A DNA stretch of 40,135 bases, from contig JAJUFT010000014.1 in assembly GCA_029263615.1 (NCBI GenBank), forward strand, positions 1 through 40,135, written 5' to 3'. Positions 1-7,838 of this stretch are shown one piece after another. The DNA is from Alcaligenaceae bacterium (GTDB lineage Bacteria > Pseudomonadota > Gammaproteobacteria > Burkholderiales > Burkholderiaceae_B). A program made the translations under genes and the position numbers. Below the pieces are notes generated by a model. It ran no database searches. It saw only the letters and a program-made list of their open reading frames with translations, and had not been told where the DNA came from. Each line of letters starts with the position of its first letter. Positions within the stretch are counted from its first letter, which is position 1.

Positions 1-564
1 GGCCCCCTGGGAATACAACAGCATGCCCTCGAGTCCCCGCGCCCGCGCCAGGTCGACCACCAGGCCCGGTGCGACGACCGTGTCGATGCCCAGGCCGGCC
101 AGTGCATCGACGCAGGCCTCGGCTTCCGGCTCATTGGCATACGAGCGAATTTCCAGACCCAGCTTGAAACGCTCGTTGAAAGCGAGCAGTTCCGGCGGGG
201 GCGGGCCGTAGGTGACCAGTGCCACGCGTCCGCCCCGGGCCGCTGCTCCCACCAGGCTCTGCATCAGATCAAAACCGTCGGGCTTGATGAGCACCACGGG
301 CAGATCGAGCCGCTCCCGAAGGAATTGCCCGTTCGAGCCCGCCGCCACGACCGCATCGACCCCGCTACTCACCCTCAGCTCCGCGATGCCCCTGAGCGCA
401 TCGTCGTAGATGCGGTCCAGCACGACCACGTCCGCCACTCCGGCATAGCCCGGTGCGGCCGCTTCCAGCAGATTGCGCAGACCGTGGAAGCCGACCGCGA
501 CAATGCCGAGACGATCGGCAGGCGCCGCAGCGGGGGTCAGGGGAGAGGATGGGACAGAAGACAT
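1..564 (-). CDS. prpR: Propionate catabolism regulator PrpR, N-terminal part (cut by window edge)
   Basis: The ATG is at 564 and the frame stays open for 188 codons to base 1, so only the N-terminal sensor half is present. After a short Pro/Ala-rich start it reads as a PrpR_N (PF06506) domain: an IVAVGFHGLRNLLEAA stretch, then GVDAVVAAGSNGQFLRERLDLPVV and a VVAPGLVVDLARARGLEGMLLYS end. This domain is known to sense 2-methylcitrate and to control a sigma-54 activator module, which would lie beyond the window. The gene is divergent from prpB with a 217-base gap carrying a sigma-54 promoter, the usual layout. Identity rests on domain pattern plus context; presence of the AAA+ and HTH domains cannot be seen here. 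Confidence 0.85.
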   Translation of the reverse strand, partial: MSSVPSSPLTPAAAPADRLGIVAVGFHGLRNLLEAAAPGYAGVADVVVLDRIYDDALRGIAELRVSSGVDAVVAAGSNGQFLRERLDLPVVLIKPDGFDLMQSLVGAAARGGRVALVTYGPPPPELLAFNERFKLGLEIRSYANEPEAEACVDALAGLGIDTVVAPGLVVDLARARGLEGMLLYSQGA

Positions 565-578
565 GGCGAGCCGGGATC

Positions 579-625
579 GTTTCAATAATGAAACACTTTC
601 GTATCACTGAAACGTATCATGAAAC
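579..625. promoter_or_regulatory. Candidate PrpR binding region (TGAAAC repeats)
   Basis: A perfect inverted repeat, GTTTCA-ATAA-TGAAAC, lies at 579-594. Two further TGAAAC copies start at 608 and 620, the first of them opposed by TTTC at 597-600. They sit about 40-85 bases upstream of the sigma-54 promoter, a normal place for enhancer-binding-protein sites, and 15-60 bases upstream of the prpR start, so autoregulation is also possible. Assignment to PrpR is inference from position. Confidence 0.6.
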
Positions 626-663
626 GAATCAAGCTGTCACGCCCCCGGACTGCATGAAAAAAG

Positions 664-679
664 TTGGCATACTTCCTGC
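664..679 (+). promoter_or_regulatory. Sigma-54 (-24/-12) promoter of the prp operon
   Basis: TTGGCATACTTCCTGC has GG at 666-667 and GC at 678-679 with exactly ten bases between, matching the sigma-54 consensus (TGGCAC-N5-TTGC). Transcription would begin near 690, giving a leader of about 90 bases before prpB. It fits with control by PrpR, a sigma-54 activator in known prp systems. Confidence 0.8.
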
Positions 680-781
680 GTAAAGAGAAGAAACCGCACA
701 CACCGCGGCGGAAGTCGGCCAGAATGAATCTTCTGCCATCCGCCGTCGCCCACCAACGATTCTCTTCAATAAGGAAGAACC

Positions 782-1678
782 GTGACTCAGAACCTTCAAT
801 CTGCCGGCGCCCGTTTTCGCCAGGCACTCAAGGAAGAGCAACCCCTGCAGATCATCGGCGCCATCAACGCCAACCACGCCCTGCTGGCCAAGCGTGCCGG
901 TTACCGGGCCATCTATCTTTCCGGGGGCGGTGTGGCTGCCGGCTCTCTGGGCCTGCCCGACCTGGGCATCAACACCCTGGACGACGTGCTGGTCGACGTG
1001 CGCCGCATCACCGACGTCTGTGATGTGCCGCTGATCGTCGACATCGACACCGGCTTCGGGCCGTCCGCCTTCAATATTGCCCGCACCATCAAGAGCCTCA
1101 CCAAGTTCGGCGCCGCCGGCTGCCACATCGAGGACCAGGTCGGCGCCAAGCGCTGCGGCCACCGCCCGGGCAAGGAAATCGTCAGTACCCAGGAAATGGC
1201 CGACCGCGTGAAGGCCGCCGTCGACGCCCGCACCGATGACCAGTTCTACATCATCGCCCGCACCGATGCGATCGCGGTGGAAGGGGTGGACGCCGCCATC
1301 GAACGTGCGCATGCCTGCGTGGAAGCCGGCGCCGACGCCATCTTCGCCGAAGCCGCCTACGACCTGGACACCTTCAAGCGGTTCAGCCAGGCCATTTCGG
1401 TGCCGCTGCTGGCCAACATCACCGAATTCGGCCGCACCCCCCTGTTCAGCGTGCCTGAACTCGGTGGCGCCGGGGTCGCCATGGTACTGTACCCGCTGTC
1501 CGCCTTCCGGGCGATGAACCGCGCTGCCGAAACCGTTTACCAGGCGATCCGCCGCGACGGCCACCAGCGCAATGTGGTGGACATGATGCAGACTCGCGAA
1601 GAACTGTACGACCGCATCGGCTACCACGAGTACGAGGCCCGCCTGGACGCGCTCTTCCAACAGGGCAAGGCAAAATAG
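782..1678 (+). CDS. prpB: 2-methylisocitrate lyase
   Basis: PrpB splits (2R,3S)-2-methylisocitrate into pyruvate and succinate, the last step of the methylcitrate cycle, in the cytoplasm. The 298-residue protein is full length for the ICL/PEP-mutase superfamily. It shows the Mg-binding DIDTGFG loop (about 87-93), the CHIEDQ strand (about 114-119) and the active-site KRCGH motif at 123-127, with catalytic Cys125. The start is a GTG with AAGGAAG at 771-777, five bases away; no in-frame ATG fits better. It is the first gene of prpB-prpC-acnD-prpF and lies behind the sigma-54 promoter. Identity is secure: the isocitrate lyase alternative is much longer. Confidence 0.97.
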   Translation: MTQNLQSAGARFRQALKEEQPLQIIGAINANHALLAKRAGYRAIYLSGGGVAAGSLGLPDLGINTLDDVLVDVRRITDVCDVPLIVDIDTGFGPSAFNIARTIKSLTKFGAAGCHIEDQVGAKRCGHRPGKEIVSTQEMADRVKAAVDARTDDQFYIIARTDAIAVEGVDAAIERAHACVEAGADAIFAEAAYDLDTFKRFSQAISVPLLANITEFGRTPLFSVPELGGAGVAMVLYPLSAFRAMNRAAETVYQAIRRDGHQRNVVDMMQTREELYDRIGYHEYEARLDALFQQGKAK

Positions 1679-1698
1679 CCGTCTCTACCGAACATTCC

Positions 1699-1715
1699 CC
1701 GGGCGGCGCGCCCGG
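1699..1715 (+). other. Intercistronic stem-loop, prpB-prpC
   Basis: CCGGGC at 1699-1704 pairs with GCCCGG at 1710-1715 around a GGCGC loop. No T-run follows, so it is more likely an mRNA stability or processing element than a terminator. Confidence 0.4.
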
Positions 1716-1746
1716 ATTCCCGCTTAAACACAAACAGGAGTGAGGC

Positions 1747-2904
1747 ATGACATCTGAAACCTCCACGGAAAACAAGCCCAAGGGCAAGAAATCGGTCGCG
1801 TTGTCGGGCGTGGTCGCCGGCAACACTGCACTGTGCACCGTCGGCCGCAGTGGCAACGACCTGCATTACCGCGGCTACGACATTCTCGACATCGCCGACA
1901 CCTGCGAGTTCGAAGAAGTCGCCCACCTGCTGATTCACGGCAAATTTCCGAATCGCTCTGAACTGACGGCTTACAAGCAGAAGCTGCGCCGACTGCGCGG
2001 CCTGCCCGTGCAGCTGCAGGCGGCACTGGAAGCCCTGCCGCCCGCCAGCCACCCGATGGACGTGATGCGCACCGCCGTGTCCGTTCTGGGCTGTCTGCTG
2101 CCCGAGAAAGACGACCACAACATTCCCGATGCGCGTGACATCGCCGACCGCCTGATGGCTTGCCTGGGGCCGGCGTTGCTGTACTGGTATCACTACAGCC
2201 ACAATGGCCGCATGATCGACGTCGAAACCGACGACGACTCCATTGGTGGCAACTTCCTGCGCCTGCTGCATGGCGAAGCGCCCAGCGAATCGTGGGTACG
2301 CGCCATGCACACCTCGCTCATCCTGTACGCGGAGCACGAGTTCAACGCTTCGACCTTCACCGGCCGCGTCATTGCCGGCACGGGGTCCGACATGTATTCG
2401 GCCATCACCGGTGCCATTGGCGCCCTGCGTGGCCCCAAGCATGGCGGCGCCAATGAAGTGGCCTTTGAAGTGCAGAAGCGCTACGAGACCCCTGACGAAG
2501 CCGAAGCGGACATCCGCCGCCGCGTCGAGAACAAGGAAGTCGTCATCGGCTTCGGTCACCCGGTCTACACTGTTTCCGACCCTCGCAACAAGGTCATCAA
2601 GGAAGTTGCCCGCCGCCTGTCCGAGGAAGCCGGCAGCACCAAGATGTTCGACATCGCCGAGCGTCTGGAAACCGTGATGTGGGAAATCAAGAAGATGTTC
2701 CCCAACCTTGACTGGTTCTCGGCCGTGTCCTATCACATGATGGGCGTGCCCACCGCCATGTTCACGCCGCTGTTCGTCATCGCACGCACGGCGGGCTGGT
2801 CGGCACACATCATCGAACAGCGCATCGACAACAAGATCATCCGCCCGACCGCCAACTACGTCGGTCCGGAAGATCAGAAGTTCGTCCCCATCGACGAACG
2901 CTGA
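1747..2904 (+). CDS. prpC: 2-methylcitrate synthase
   Basis: PrpC condenses propionyl-CoA with oxaloacetate to 2-methylcitrate, the entry step of the cycle. At 385 residues it has the usual length for the PrpC branch of the citrate synthase family. The catalytic triad can be placed at His232 (GPKHGG), His271 (GFGHPVY) and Asp322 (NLDWFS), a constant three-residue offset from E. coli Prp[10 protein letters not shown]-like N-terminal sequence and the short length favour methylcitrate over TCA citrate synthase, as does its place between prpB and acnD. The ribosome site ACAGGAG (1734-1740) precedes the ATG by six bases. Confidence 0.96.
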   Translation: MTSETSTENKPKGKKSVALSGVVAGNTALCTVGRSGNDLHYRGYDILDIADTCEFEEVAHLLIHGKFPNRSELTAYKQKLRRLRGLPVQLQAALEALPPASHPMDVMRTAVSVLGCLLPEKDDHNIPDARDIADRLMACLGPALLYWYHYSHNGRMIDVETDDDSIGGNFLRLLHGEAPSESWVRAMHTSLILYAEHEFNASTFTGRVIAGTGSDMYSAITGAIGALRGPKHGGANEVAFEVQKRYETPDEAEADIRRRVENKEVVIGFGHPVYTVSDPRNKVIKEVARRLSEEAGSTKMFDIAERLETVMWEIKKMFPNLDWFSAVSYHMMGVPTAMFTPLFVIARTAGWSAHIIEQRIDNKIIRPTANYVGPEDQKFVPIDER

Positions 2905-2919
2905 GCCCGGGAGGGCGTG

Positions 2920-2946
2920 AGAACGCCGGCCCCGCGCCGGCGTTCT
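2920..2946 (+). other. Strong stem-loop between prpC and acnD
   Basis: An 11-bp perfect stem (2920-2930 with 2936-2946) closes a CCCGC loop 15 bases after the prpC stop. Only two T residues follow at the 3' side, so full termination is doubtful. It could cause partial termination or protect the upstream mRNA. Confidence 0.55.
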
Positions 2947-2968
2947 TATCAATGGAAGACTTGACGCA

Positions 2969-5575
2969 ATGAATACCGCCTATCGGAAACCCCTTCCCGG
3001 CACCGACCTCGATTACTTCGACGCCCGCGCGGCAGTCGAAGAGATCCGGCCCGGCGCCTACGACACCCTGCCCTACACCTCGCGCGTGCATGCCGAGAAC
3101 CTGGTGCGTCGCTGCGACCCCTCGATTCTGAAGGAATCTCTCCTGCAGCTGATCGAGCGCCGTCGCGACCGCGACTTCCCCTGGTATCCCGCGCGCGTGG
3201 TCTGTCATGACATCCTGGGGCAAACCGCCCTGGTGGACCTGGCCGGCCTGCGCGATGCCATCGCCGCCAAGGGGGGCGACCCCTCGCTGGTCAACCCGGT
3301 CGTGCCGACCCAGCTGATTGTCGACCACTCGCTGGCCGTCGAACACGCCGGCTTTGAAAAGGACGCCTTCCAGAAGAACCGCGCCATCGAGGACCGCCGC
3401 AACGACGACCGTTTCCACTTCATCAACTGGACCAAGAAGGCGTTCAAGAACGTCGACGTGATCCCGCCGGGCAACGGCATCATGCACCAGATCAATCTGG
3501 AGCGCATGTCGCCCGTCGTTCATGCGGTGGATGGCGTGGCCTTCCCCGACACGCTGGTCGGCACGGACAGCCACACGCCCCACGTGGACGCGCTTGGCGT
3601 GATTGCCATCGGCGTGGGGGGACTTGAAGCGGAAAGCGTGATGCTGGGGCGTGCCTCCTGGATGCGCCTGCCCGACATCGTCGGGGTCGAGCTGACCGGC
3701 CGACTCGCCCCGGGAACCACCGCCACCGACCTGGTGCTTGCGCTGACGGAATTTCTGCGCAATGCCCGCGTGGTGTCCAGCTATCTGGAGTTCTTCGGCG
3801 AAGGCGTCGCCAGCCTGACCCTGGGCGACCGCGCCACCATCTCCAACATGACTCCGGAATATGGCGCCACGGCAGCCATGTTCTACATCGACCAGCAGAC
3901 CATCGATTACCTGCGTCTGACCGGCCGCGCCGAGCAGCAGGTCAAGCTGGTGGAGACCTACGCCAAGGCCGCCGGCCTGTGGGCCGACAGTCTGTCCACG
4001 GCGCAATACGAGCGCGTTCTGCGCTTCGACCTGTCGTCCGTGGTGCGCAACATTGCGGGTCCGTCCAACCCCCATCGACGGGTTGCCACCTCCGAGCTCG
4101 CAGCGCACGGCATCACCGGGGAAGTGCAGGAACAGCCCGGCCAGATGCCCGACGGCGCGGTGATCATCGCGGCCATCACCAGCTGCACCAACACCAGCAA
4201 CCCGCGCAACGTCATTGCCGCCGGCCTGATCGCCCGCAATGCCAACCGCCGCGGCCTGGTGCGCAAGCCCTGGGTGAAGACCTCGCTGGCGCCCGGCTCC
4301 AAGGCCGTGCAGCTCTATCTGGAAGAGGCCGGCCTGCTGCCCGAGCTGGAGAAACTCGGCTTCGGCATTGTCGGTTTTGCCTGCACCACCTGCAACGGGA
4401 TGAGCGGCGCGCTCGACCCGCGCATCCAGCAGGAGATCATCGACCGCGACCTCTATGCGACGGCCGTGCTCTCGGGCAATCGTAACTTCGATGGCCGCAT
4501 TCACCCCTACGCCAAGCAGGCCTTCCTGGCCTCGCCACCGCTGGTCGTCGCATACGCGATTGCCGGCACCATCCGTTTCGACATCGAAAAGGATGTACTG
4601 GGTCACGACCCCGAAGGCCGTCCGGTGACGCTCAAGGATATCTGGCCGAGCGACGAAGAAATCGATGCCCTCGTGGCTTCCAGCGTCAAGCCGGAGCACT
4701 TCCGCAAGGTCTATGAACCCATGTTCGCCGCCAGCGTGGTTTCCGGCGAACAGGTCTCGCCGCTGTACGAATGGCGCCCCATGAGCACCTACATCCGCCG
4801 TCCCCCGTATTGGGAAGGCGCGCTGGCCGGCGAGCGCACCCTCAAGGGCATGCGACCGTTGGCGGTACTGGGCGACAACATCACCACCGACCACCTGTCA
4901 CCGTCCAACGCCATTCTTCCGGACAGTGCCGCCGGCGAGTACCTGGCCAAAATGGGATTGCCCGAAGAGGACTTCAACTCCTACGCGACACACCGCGGCG
5001 ATCACCTCACCGCTCAGCGCGCCACCTTCGCCAACCCGAAACTCATCAACGAAATGGCTGTGGTCGACGGCAAGGTCAAGCAGGGGTCCCTCACCCGGCT
5101 CGAGCCGGACGGCAAGGTCATGCGCATGTGGGAAGCCATTGAAACCTACATGGAGCGCCGTCAGCCGCTGATCATCATCGCCGGCGCCGACTATGGTCAG
5201 GGTTCCTCACGCGACTGGGCGGCCAAGGGGGTTCGGCTCGCCGGGGTCGAGGCCATTGTGGCCGAAGGCTTCGAGCGCATCCACCGCACCAATCTGGTGG
5301 GCATGGGCGTGCTGCCGCTGGAGTTCCTGCCCGGCACCAACCGTCTGACCCTGGGGCTAGACGGCACGGAAACCTACGACGTGATCGGTGAGCGTACACC
5401 GGGTGCCACCCTCACGCTGGTCATTCACCGACGCAACGGGGAGCGGGTGGAAGTGCCGGTCAAATGCCGTCTGGACACGGCCGAAGAGGTGTCGATCTAC
5501 GAAGCCGGCGGCGTGCTGCAGCGCTTCGCGCAAGACTTCCTCGAAGCCAACGCCCAGCAGCGTCAGCAAGGCTGA
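2969..5575 (+). CDS. acnD: Fe/S-dependent 2-methylcitrate dehydratase AcnD
   Basis: AcnD dehydrates 2-methylcitrate to 2-methylaconitate (the trans isomer in studied systems) and replaces PrpD in prpF-containing operons. The 868-residue protein is an AcnA-like aconitase. The 4Fe-4S cysteines are at Cys406 (TSCTNTSNP), Cys472 and Cys475 (ACTTCNG). The C-terminal swivel domain carries [13 protein letters not shown] and [19 protein letters not shown] weak GGAAG precedes the ATG. It resembles the AcnA at 10549, but gene order and the ACTTCNG form (GCTSCIG in AcnA) separate them. It follows prpC across a strong hairpin and precedes prpF. Confidence 0.94.
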   Translation: MNTAYRKPLPGTDLDYFDARAAVEEIRPGAYDTLPYTSRVHAENLVRRCDPSILKESLLQLIERRRDRDFPWYPARVVCHDILGQTALVDLAGLRDAIAAKGGDPSLVNPVVPTQLIVDHSLAVEHAGFEKDAFQKNRAIEDRRNDDRFHFINWTKKAFKNVDVIPPGNGIMHQINLERMSPVVHAVDGVAFPDTLVGTDSHTPHVDALGVIAIGVGGLEAESVMLGRASWMRLPDIVGVELTGRLAPGTTATDLVLALTEFLRNARVVSSYLEFFGEGVASLTLGDRATISNMTPEYGATAAMFYIDQQTIDYLRLTGRAEQQVKLVETYAKAAGLWADSLSTAQYERVLRFDLSSVVRNIAGPSNPHRRVATSELAAHGITGEVQEQPGQMPDGAVIIAAITSCTNTSNPRNVIAAGLIARNANRRGLVRKPWVKTSLAPGSKAVQLYLEEAGLLPELEKLGFGIVGFACTTCNGMSGALDPRIQQEIIDRDLYATAVLSGNRNFDGRIHPYAKQAFLASPPLVVAYAIAGTIRFDIEKDVLGHDPEGRPVTLKDIWPSDEEIDALVASSVKPEHFRKVYEPMFAASVVSGEQVSPLYEWRPMSTYIRRPPYWEGALAGERTLKGMRPLAVLGDNITTDHLSPSNAILPDSAAGEYLAKMGLPEEDFNSYATHRGDHLTAQRATFANPKLINEMAVVDGKVKQGSLTRLEPDGKVMRMWEAIETYMERRQPLIIIAGADYGQGSSRDWAAKGVRLAGVEAIVAEGFERIHRTNLVGMGVLPLEFLPGTNRLTLGLDGTETYDVIGERTPGATLTLVIHRRNGERVEVPVKCRLDTAEEVSIYEAGGVLQRFAQDFLEANAQQRQQG

Positions 5576-5593
5576 TCTTCGCTGAAACGGCAC

Positions 5594-5629
5594 AACACCG
5601 GGCGGCGCCCTGCCGGCCCGCCTGGTGTT
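5594..5629 (+). other. Stem-loop between acnD and prpF
   Basis: A 12-bp stem with one G-U pair (5594-5605 with 5618-5629) lies 18 bases after the acnD stop and 21 bases before prpF. CCCC, not T, follows. It is the third hairpin at a prp gene junction, which argues for a role in mRNA stability rather than a simple terminator. Confidence 0.5.
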
Positions 5630-5650
5630 CCCCTCCGACAGGAAACCAAC

Positions 5651-6850
5651 ATGACGACATTCGCACCCCAGATCAAGATTCCCGCCATCTACATGCGCGG
5701 CGGCACCAGCAAGGGCGTTTTCTTCCGTCTGGAAGACCTGCCTGCTGGCGCCCGGGAGCCGGGCCCCGTTCGCGACGCCCTGCTCATGCGCGTGATCGGC
5801 AGCCCCGACCCCTACGGCAAGCACACCGACGGCATGGGTGGCGCCACCTCGAGCACCAGCAAGGTGGTGATTCTGTCCCGTAGCGACCGCCCCGGCCACG
5901 ACGTGGATTACCTCTTCGGGCAGGTCTCCATCGACAAGCCCTTCATCGACTGGAGTGGCAACTGCGGTAACCTGTCTGCGGCCGTGGGGCCCTGCGCCAT
6001 TGCCATGGGCCTGATCCCGGCCGAACGCGTGCCGGCCAACGGCATCGCCACGGTCAACATCTGGCAGGCCAACATCCGCAAGACCATCGTGGCCCAGGTT
6101 CCCATGACCGACGGAGCCGTGCAGGAAACCGGGGATTTCGAACTGGACGGCGTGACCTTCCCCGCCGCAGAAATCCAGATCGAATTCATGGACCCCGCCG
6201 CCGACGATGAAGACGGCGGCGGTGCGCTGTTTCCCACCGGCCAGGTCTTGGAGGCGCTCGAAGTGCCGAGCGTCGGCACCTTCAAGGCGACGATGATCAA
6301 CGCCGGCATTCCCACAATTTTCCTGGAGGCCGAGGCGCTGGGTTATACCGGCACCGAACTACAGGAAGACATCAATGGCGACCCGGCCGCCCTGGCCCGC
6401 TTCGAGACCATCCGTGCCCACGGCGCGCTGCGCATGGGGCTGATCTCGCGCCTGGAAGAGGCGGCCCAGCGTCAGCACACTCCCAAGATTGCCTTCGTGG
6501 CCCGACCGCGCGATTACACCGCTTCCAGCGGCAAGCCGGTCAAGGCCGACGACATCGACCTGTTGGTGCGGGCCCTGTCCATGGGCAAGCTGCACCATGC
6601 GATGATGGGCACGGCCGCCGTGGCCATCGGTGCGGCAGCCGCCATCCCCGGCACGCTGGTGAATCTGGCCGCAGGGGGAGGTCAGCCTTCGGCCGTGCGT
6701 TTCGGGCACCCGTCCGGCACCCTGCGCGTGGGCGCCGCCGCCCAACAGAAGAACGACCAGTGGGTCATCACCAAGGCCATCATGAGCCGCAGCGCGCGGA
6801 TCCTCATGGAAGGGGCGGTCCGCGTCCCAGGTGACGTGATCTCCGGCTGA
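5651..6850 (+). CDS. prpF: 2-methylaconitate cis-trans isomerase PrpF
   Basis: PrpF isomerises the AcnD product so that an aconitase-type enzyme can hydrate it to 2-methylisocitrate. The 399 residues match the family, which has a diaminopimelate-epimerase-like fold. Visible signatures are MRGGTSKGVFF near the N-terminus (15-25), DGMGGATSSTSKV with Lys71, and WSGNCGNLSAAVGP with Cys105. These match Lys73 and Cys107 of the studied Shewanella enzyme with a constant offset of two. The C-terminal half has HAMMGTAAVAIGAAAAIPGT. ACAGGAAA provides the ribosome site. PrpF is a reliable marker of the AcnD-type pathway. Confidence 0.96.
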   Translation: MTTFAPQIKIPAIYMRGGTSKGVFFRLEDLPAGAREPGPVRDALLMRVIGSPDPYGKHTDGMGGATSSTSKVVILSRSDRPGHDVDYLFGQVSIDKPFIDWSGNCGNLSAAVGPCAIAMGLIPAERVPANGIATVNIWQANIRKTIVAQVPMTDGAVQETGDFELDGVTFPAAEIQIEFMDPAADDEDGGGALFPTGQVLEALEVPSVGTFKATMINAGIPTIFLEAEALGYTGTELQEDINGDPAALARFETIRAHGALRMGLISRLEEAAQRQHTPKIAFVARPRDYTASSGKPVKADDIDLLVRALSMGKLHHAMMGTAAVAIGAAAAIPGTLVNLAAGGGQPSAVRFGHPSGTLRVGAAAQQKNDQWVITKAIMSRSARILMEGAVRVPGDVISG

Positions 6851-6863
6851 CACCCTGCCGTTA

Positions 6864-6887
6864 CCCCCCCGCCCGCGCGGTGGGGGG
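6864..6887 (+). terminator. Possible terminator after prpF
   Basis: Seven C (6864-6870) face six G (6882-6887) across a GC-rich loop, 13 bases after the prpF stop. No T-run follows, so the call is weak, but it is the only structure at the end of the prp operon. Confidence 0.4.
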
Positions 6888-6987
6888 CGGCGGTGCACGA
6901 GCCCACGGCGCCAGCCCGGGCACGTCACTGCAAAGACGCCACCGGAGCCGCGCTTTGCCCAAAGCGCTTGTGGTTTAATTGCACCTC

Positions 6988-7374
6988 ATGGATTCCGTCA
7001 TTCCCTATATTCTTTCCTTCTCGTTCACGATTCTCGTGGCGTGCGTCATGTGTTTCCTGGCGTCGGCCCTGTTCATGTACCTGAACATGCGGCGCATCAA
7101 TCAGGCCATGCGCCATCCCTATCTGGACAAATACCGCTGGGAACAGCTGCCCTCCACCGTGAAACTGACCATCACGCTGGACTACTTCCTGCGCATGACC
7201 TTTCCGCGCGCGAAGCGCTGGTATTTCGGGCAGGTGAACCGCTTGCTGGCCCATGTCGAGCCGACCGAAATTTCCATGCGCCTGCGCTGGCCCGTGGTCG
7301 GTTTCTGGGGGGGTGTTTTCGTCGGCATCATCTCCATGCTGGTGCTGTGGATGGCGCTGCTGCTCATGGGCTGA
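6988..7374 (+). CDS. Small two-helix membrane protein, unknown function
   Basis: The 128-residue protein has one hydrophobic segment at about 3-31 (IPYILSFSFTILVACVMCFL) and another at the C-terminus, about 103-127 (FWGGVFVGIISMLVLWMALL). A basic, probably cytoplasmic middle carries YLDKYRWEQLP and RAKRWYFGQV. I do not recognise the family. An in-frame TTG lies nine bases upstream, but the ATG at 6988 is preferred. Neither start has a clear ribosome site, so translation may be leaderless from a promoter near 6974 (TTTAAT). It sits between the prp operon and a GNAT gene, all rightward; coding is likely from base use and uninterrupted frame. Confidence 0.65.
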   Translation: MDSVIPYILSFSFTILVACVMCFLASALFMYLNMRRINQAMRHPYLDKYRWEQLPSTVKLTITLDYFLRMTFPRAKRWYFGQVNRLLAHVEPTEISMRLRWPVVGFWGGVFVGIISMLVLWMALLLMG

Positions 7375-7413
7375 CCGGCCCGCCCTGTCCTGATGAATGT
7401 ATTGAGGTGAACC

Positions 7414-7695
7414 ATGACTCGCGAAATAGAACACAACCGCGCCCAGAGCCGATTCCAGTGGATGGAAGACGGTCAGCTCTGCGTGCTCGACTATGATCTG
7501 CACGATGGGGTGATGCGCATCACGCACACCGGCGTGCCTTCTGCCGTGGGTGGCCGTGGCATCGCCGCCGACCTCGCCCGGGCGGCGCTGGAAACGGCCC
7601 GCCGCGAGGGCTGGAAGGTACAGCCCCTGTGTTCCTATGTCGAGGCCTGGATGCGCCGCCAGCGCGGCGCCTGGGACGACCTGCTGGCCAGTTGA
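7414..7695 (+). CDS. Short GNAT-like N-acetyltransferase (YidJ/COG2388 type)
   Basis: The 93-residue protein matches the minimal acetyltransferase fold of PF14542: MEDGQLCVLDYDL, then ITHTGVPSAVGGRGIAADLARAAL (the acetyl-CoA pyrophosphate loop around GGRGIA) and a C-terminal PLCSYVEAWMRR. These proteins are known as general GNAT relatives with no settled substrate. GAGGTGA at 7403-7409 gives a good ribosome site. It starts 39 bases after the membrane protein gene and may be co-transcribed with it, while acnB downstream has its own promoter. Confidence 0.8.
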   Translation: MTREIEHNRAQSRFQWMEDGQLCVLDYDLHDGVMRITHTGVPSAVGGRGIAADLARAALETARREGWKVQPLCSYVEAWMRRQRGAWDDLLAS

Positions 7696-7746
7696 ACCTG
7701 TCTTTTCCGCAGGGAATAGGACGCGGAACTTCTTGGAGGGATGCAA

Positions 7747-7767
7747 GTCTTATATAAGATATAAGAC
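7747..7767. promoter_or_regulatory. Nested palindrome upstream of acnB (operator candidate)
   Basis: GTCTTATAT at 7747-7755 and ATATAAGAC at 7759-7767 form a perfect 9-bp inverted repeat around AAG. A second perfect palindrome, TCTTATATAAGA, is embedded at 7748-7759. The element is AT-rich in a GC-rich genome and ends two bases before the -35 box of the acnB promoter. The symmetry suits a dimeric regulator such as a GntR-family TCA-cycle regulator; which protein binds is not visible here. Confidence 0.65.
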
Positions 7768-7769
7768 AT

Positions 7770-7799
7770 TTGCCACCGCCCCCGGTTTGCTCGTACAAT
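7770..7799 (+). promoter_or_regulatory. Sigma-70 promoter of acnB
   Basis: TTGCCA (7770-7775) and TACAAT (7794-7799) are separated by 18 bases. Transcription would start near 7806 and leave a leader of about 33 bases with AGGA at 7829-7832 before the acnB ATG. The palindrome abuts the -35 side. Confidence 0.6.
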
Positions 7800-7838
7800 C
7801 CGGGGTAGCTTTCTACAACCTCCGATATAGGACACGCA

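Noticed and set aside
2837-4894. 685-codon open frame on the minus strand across acnD
   Set aside because: Antisense shadow of a GC-rich gene; translation is low-complexity Gly/Val/His/Gln-rich with no family pattern, and acnD on the plus strand is certain.
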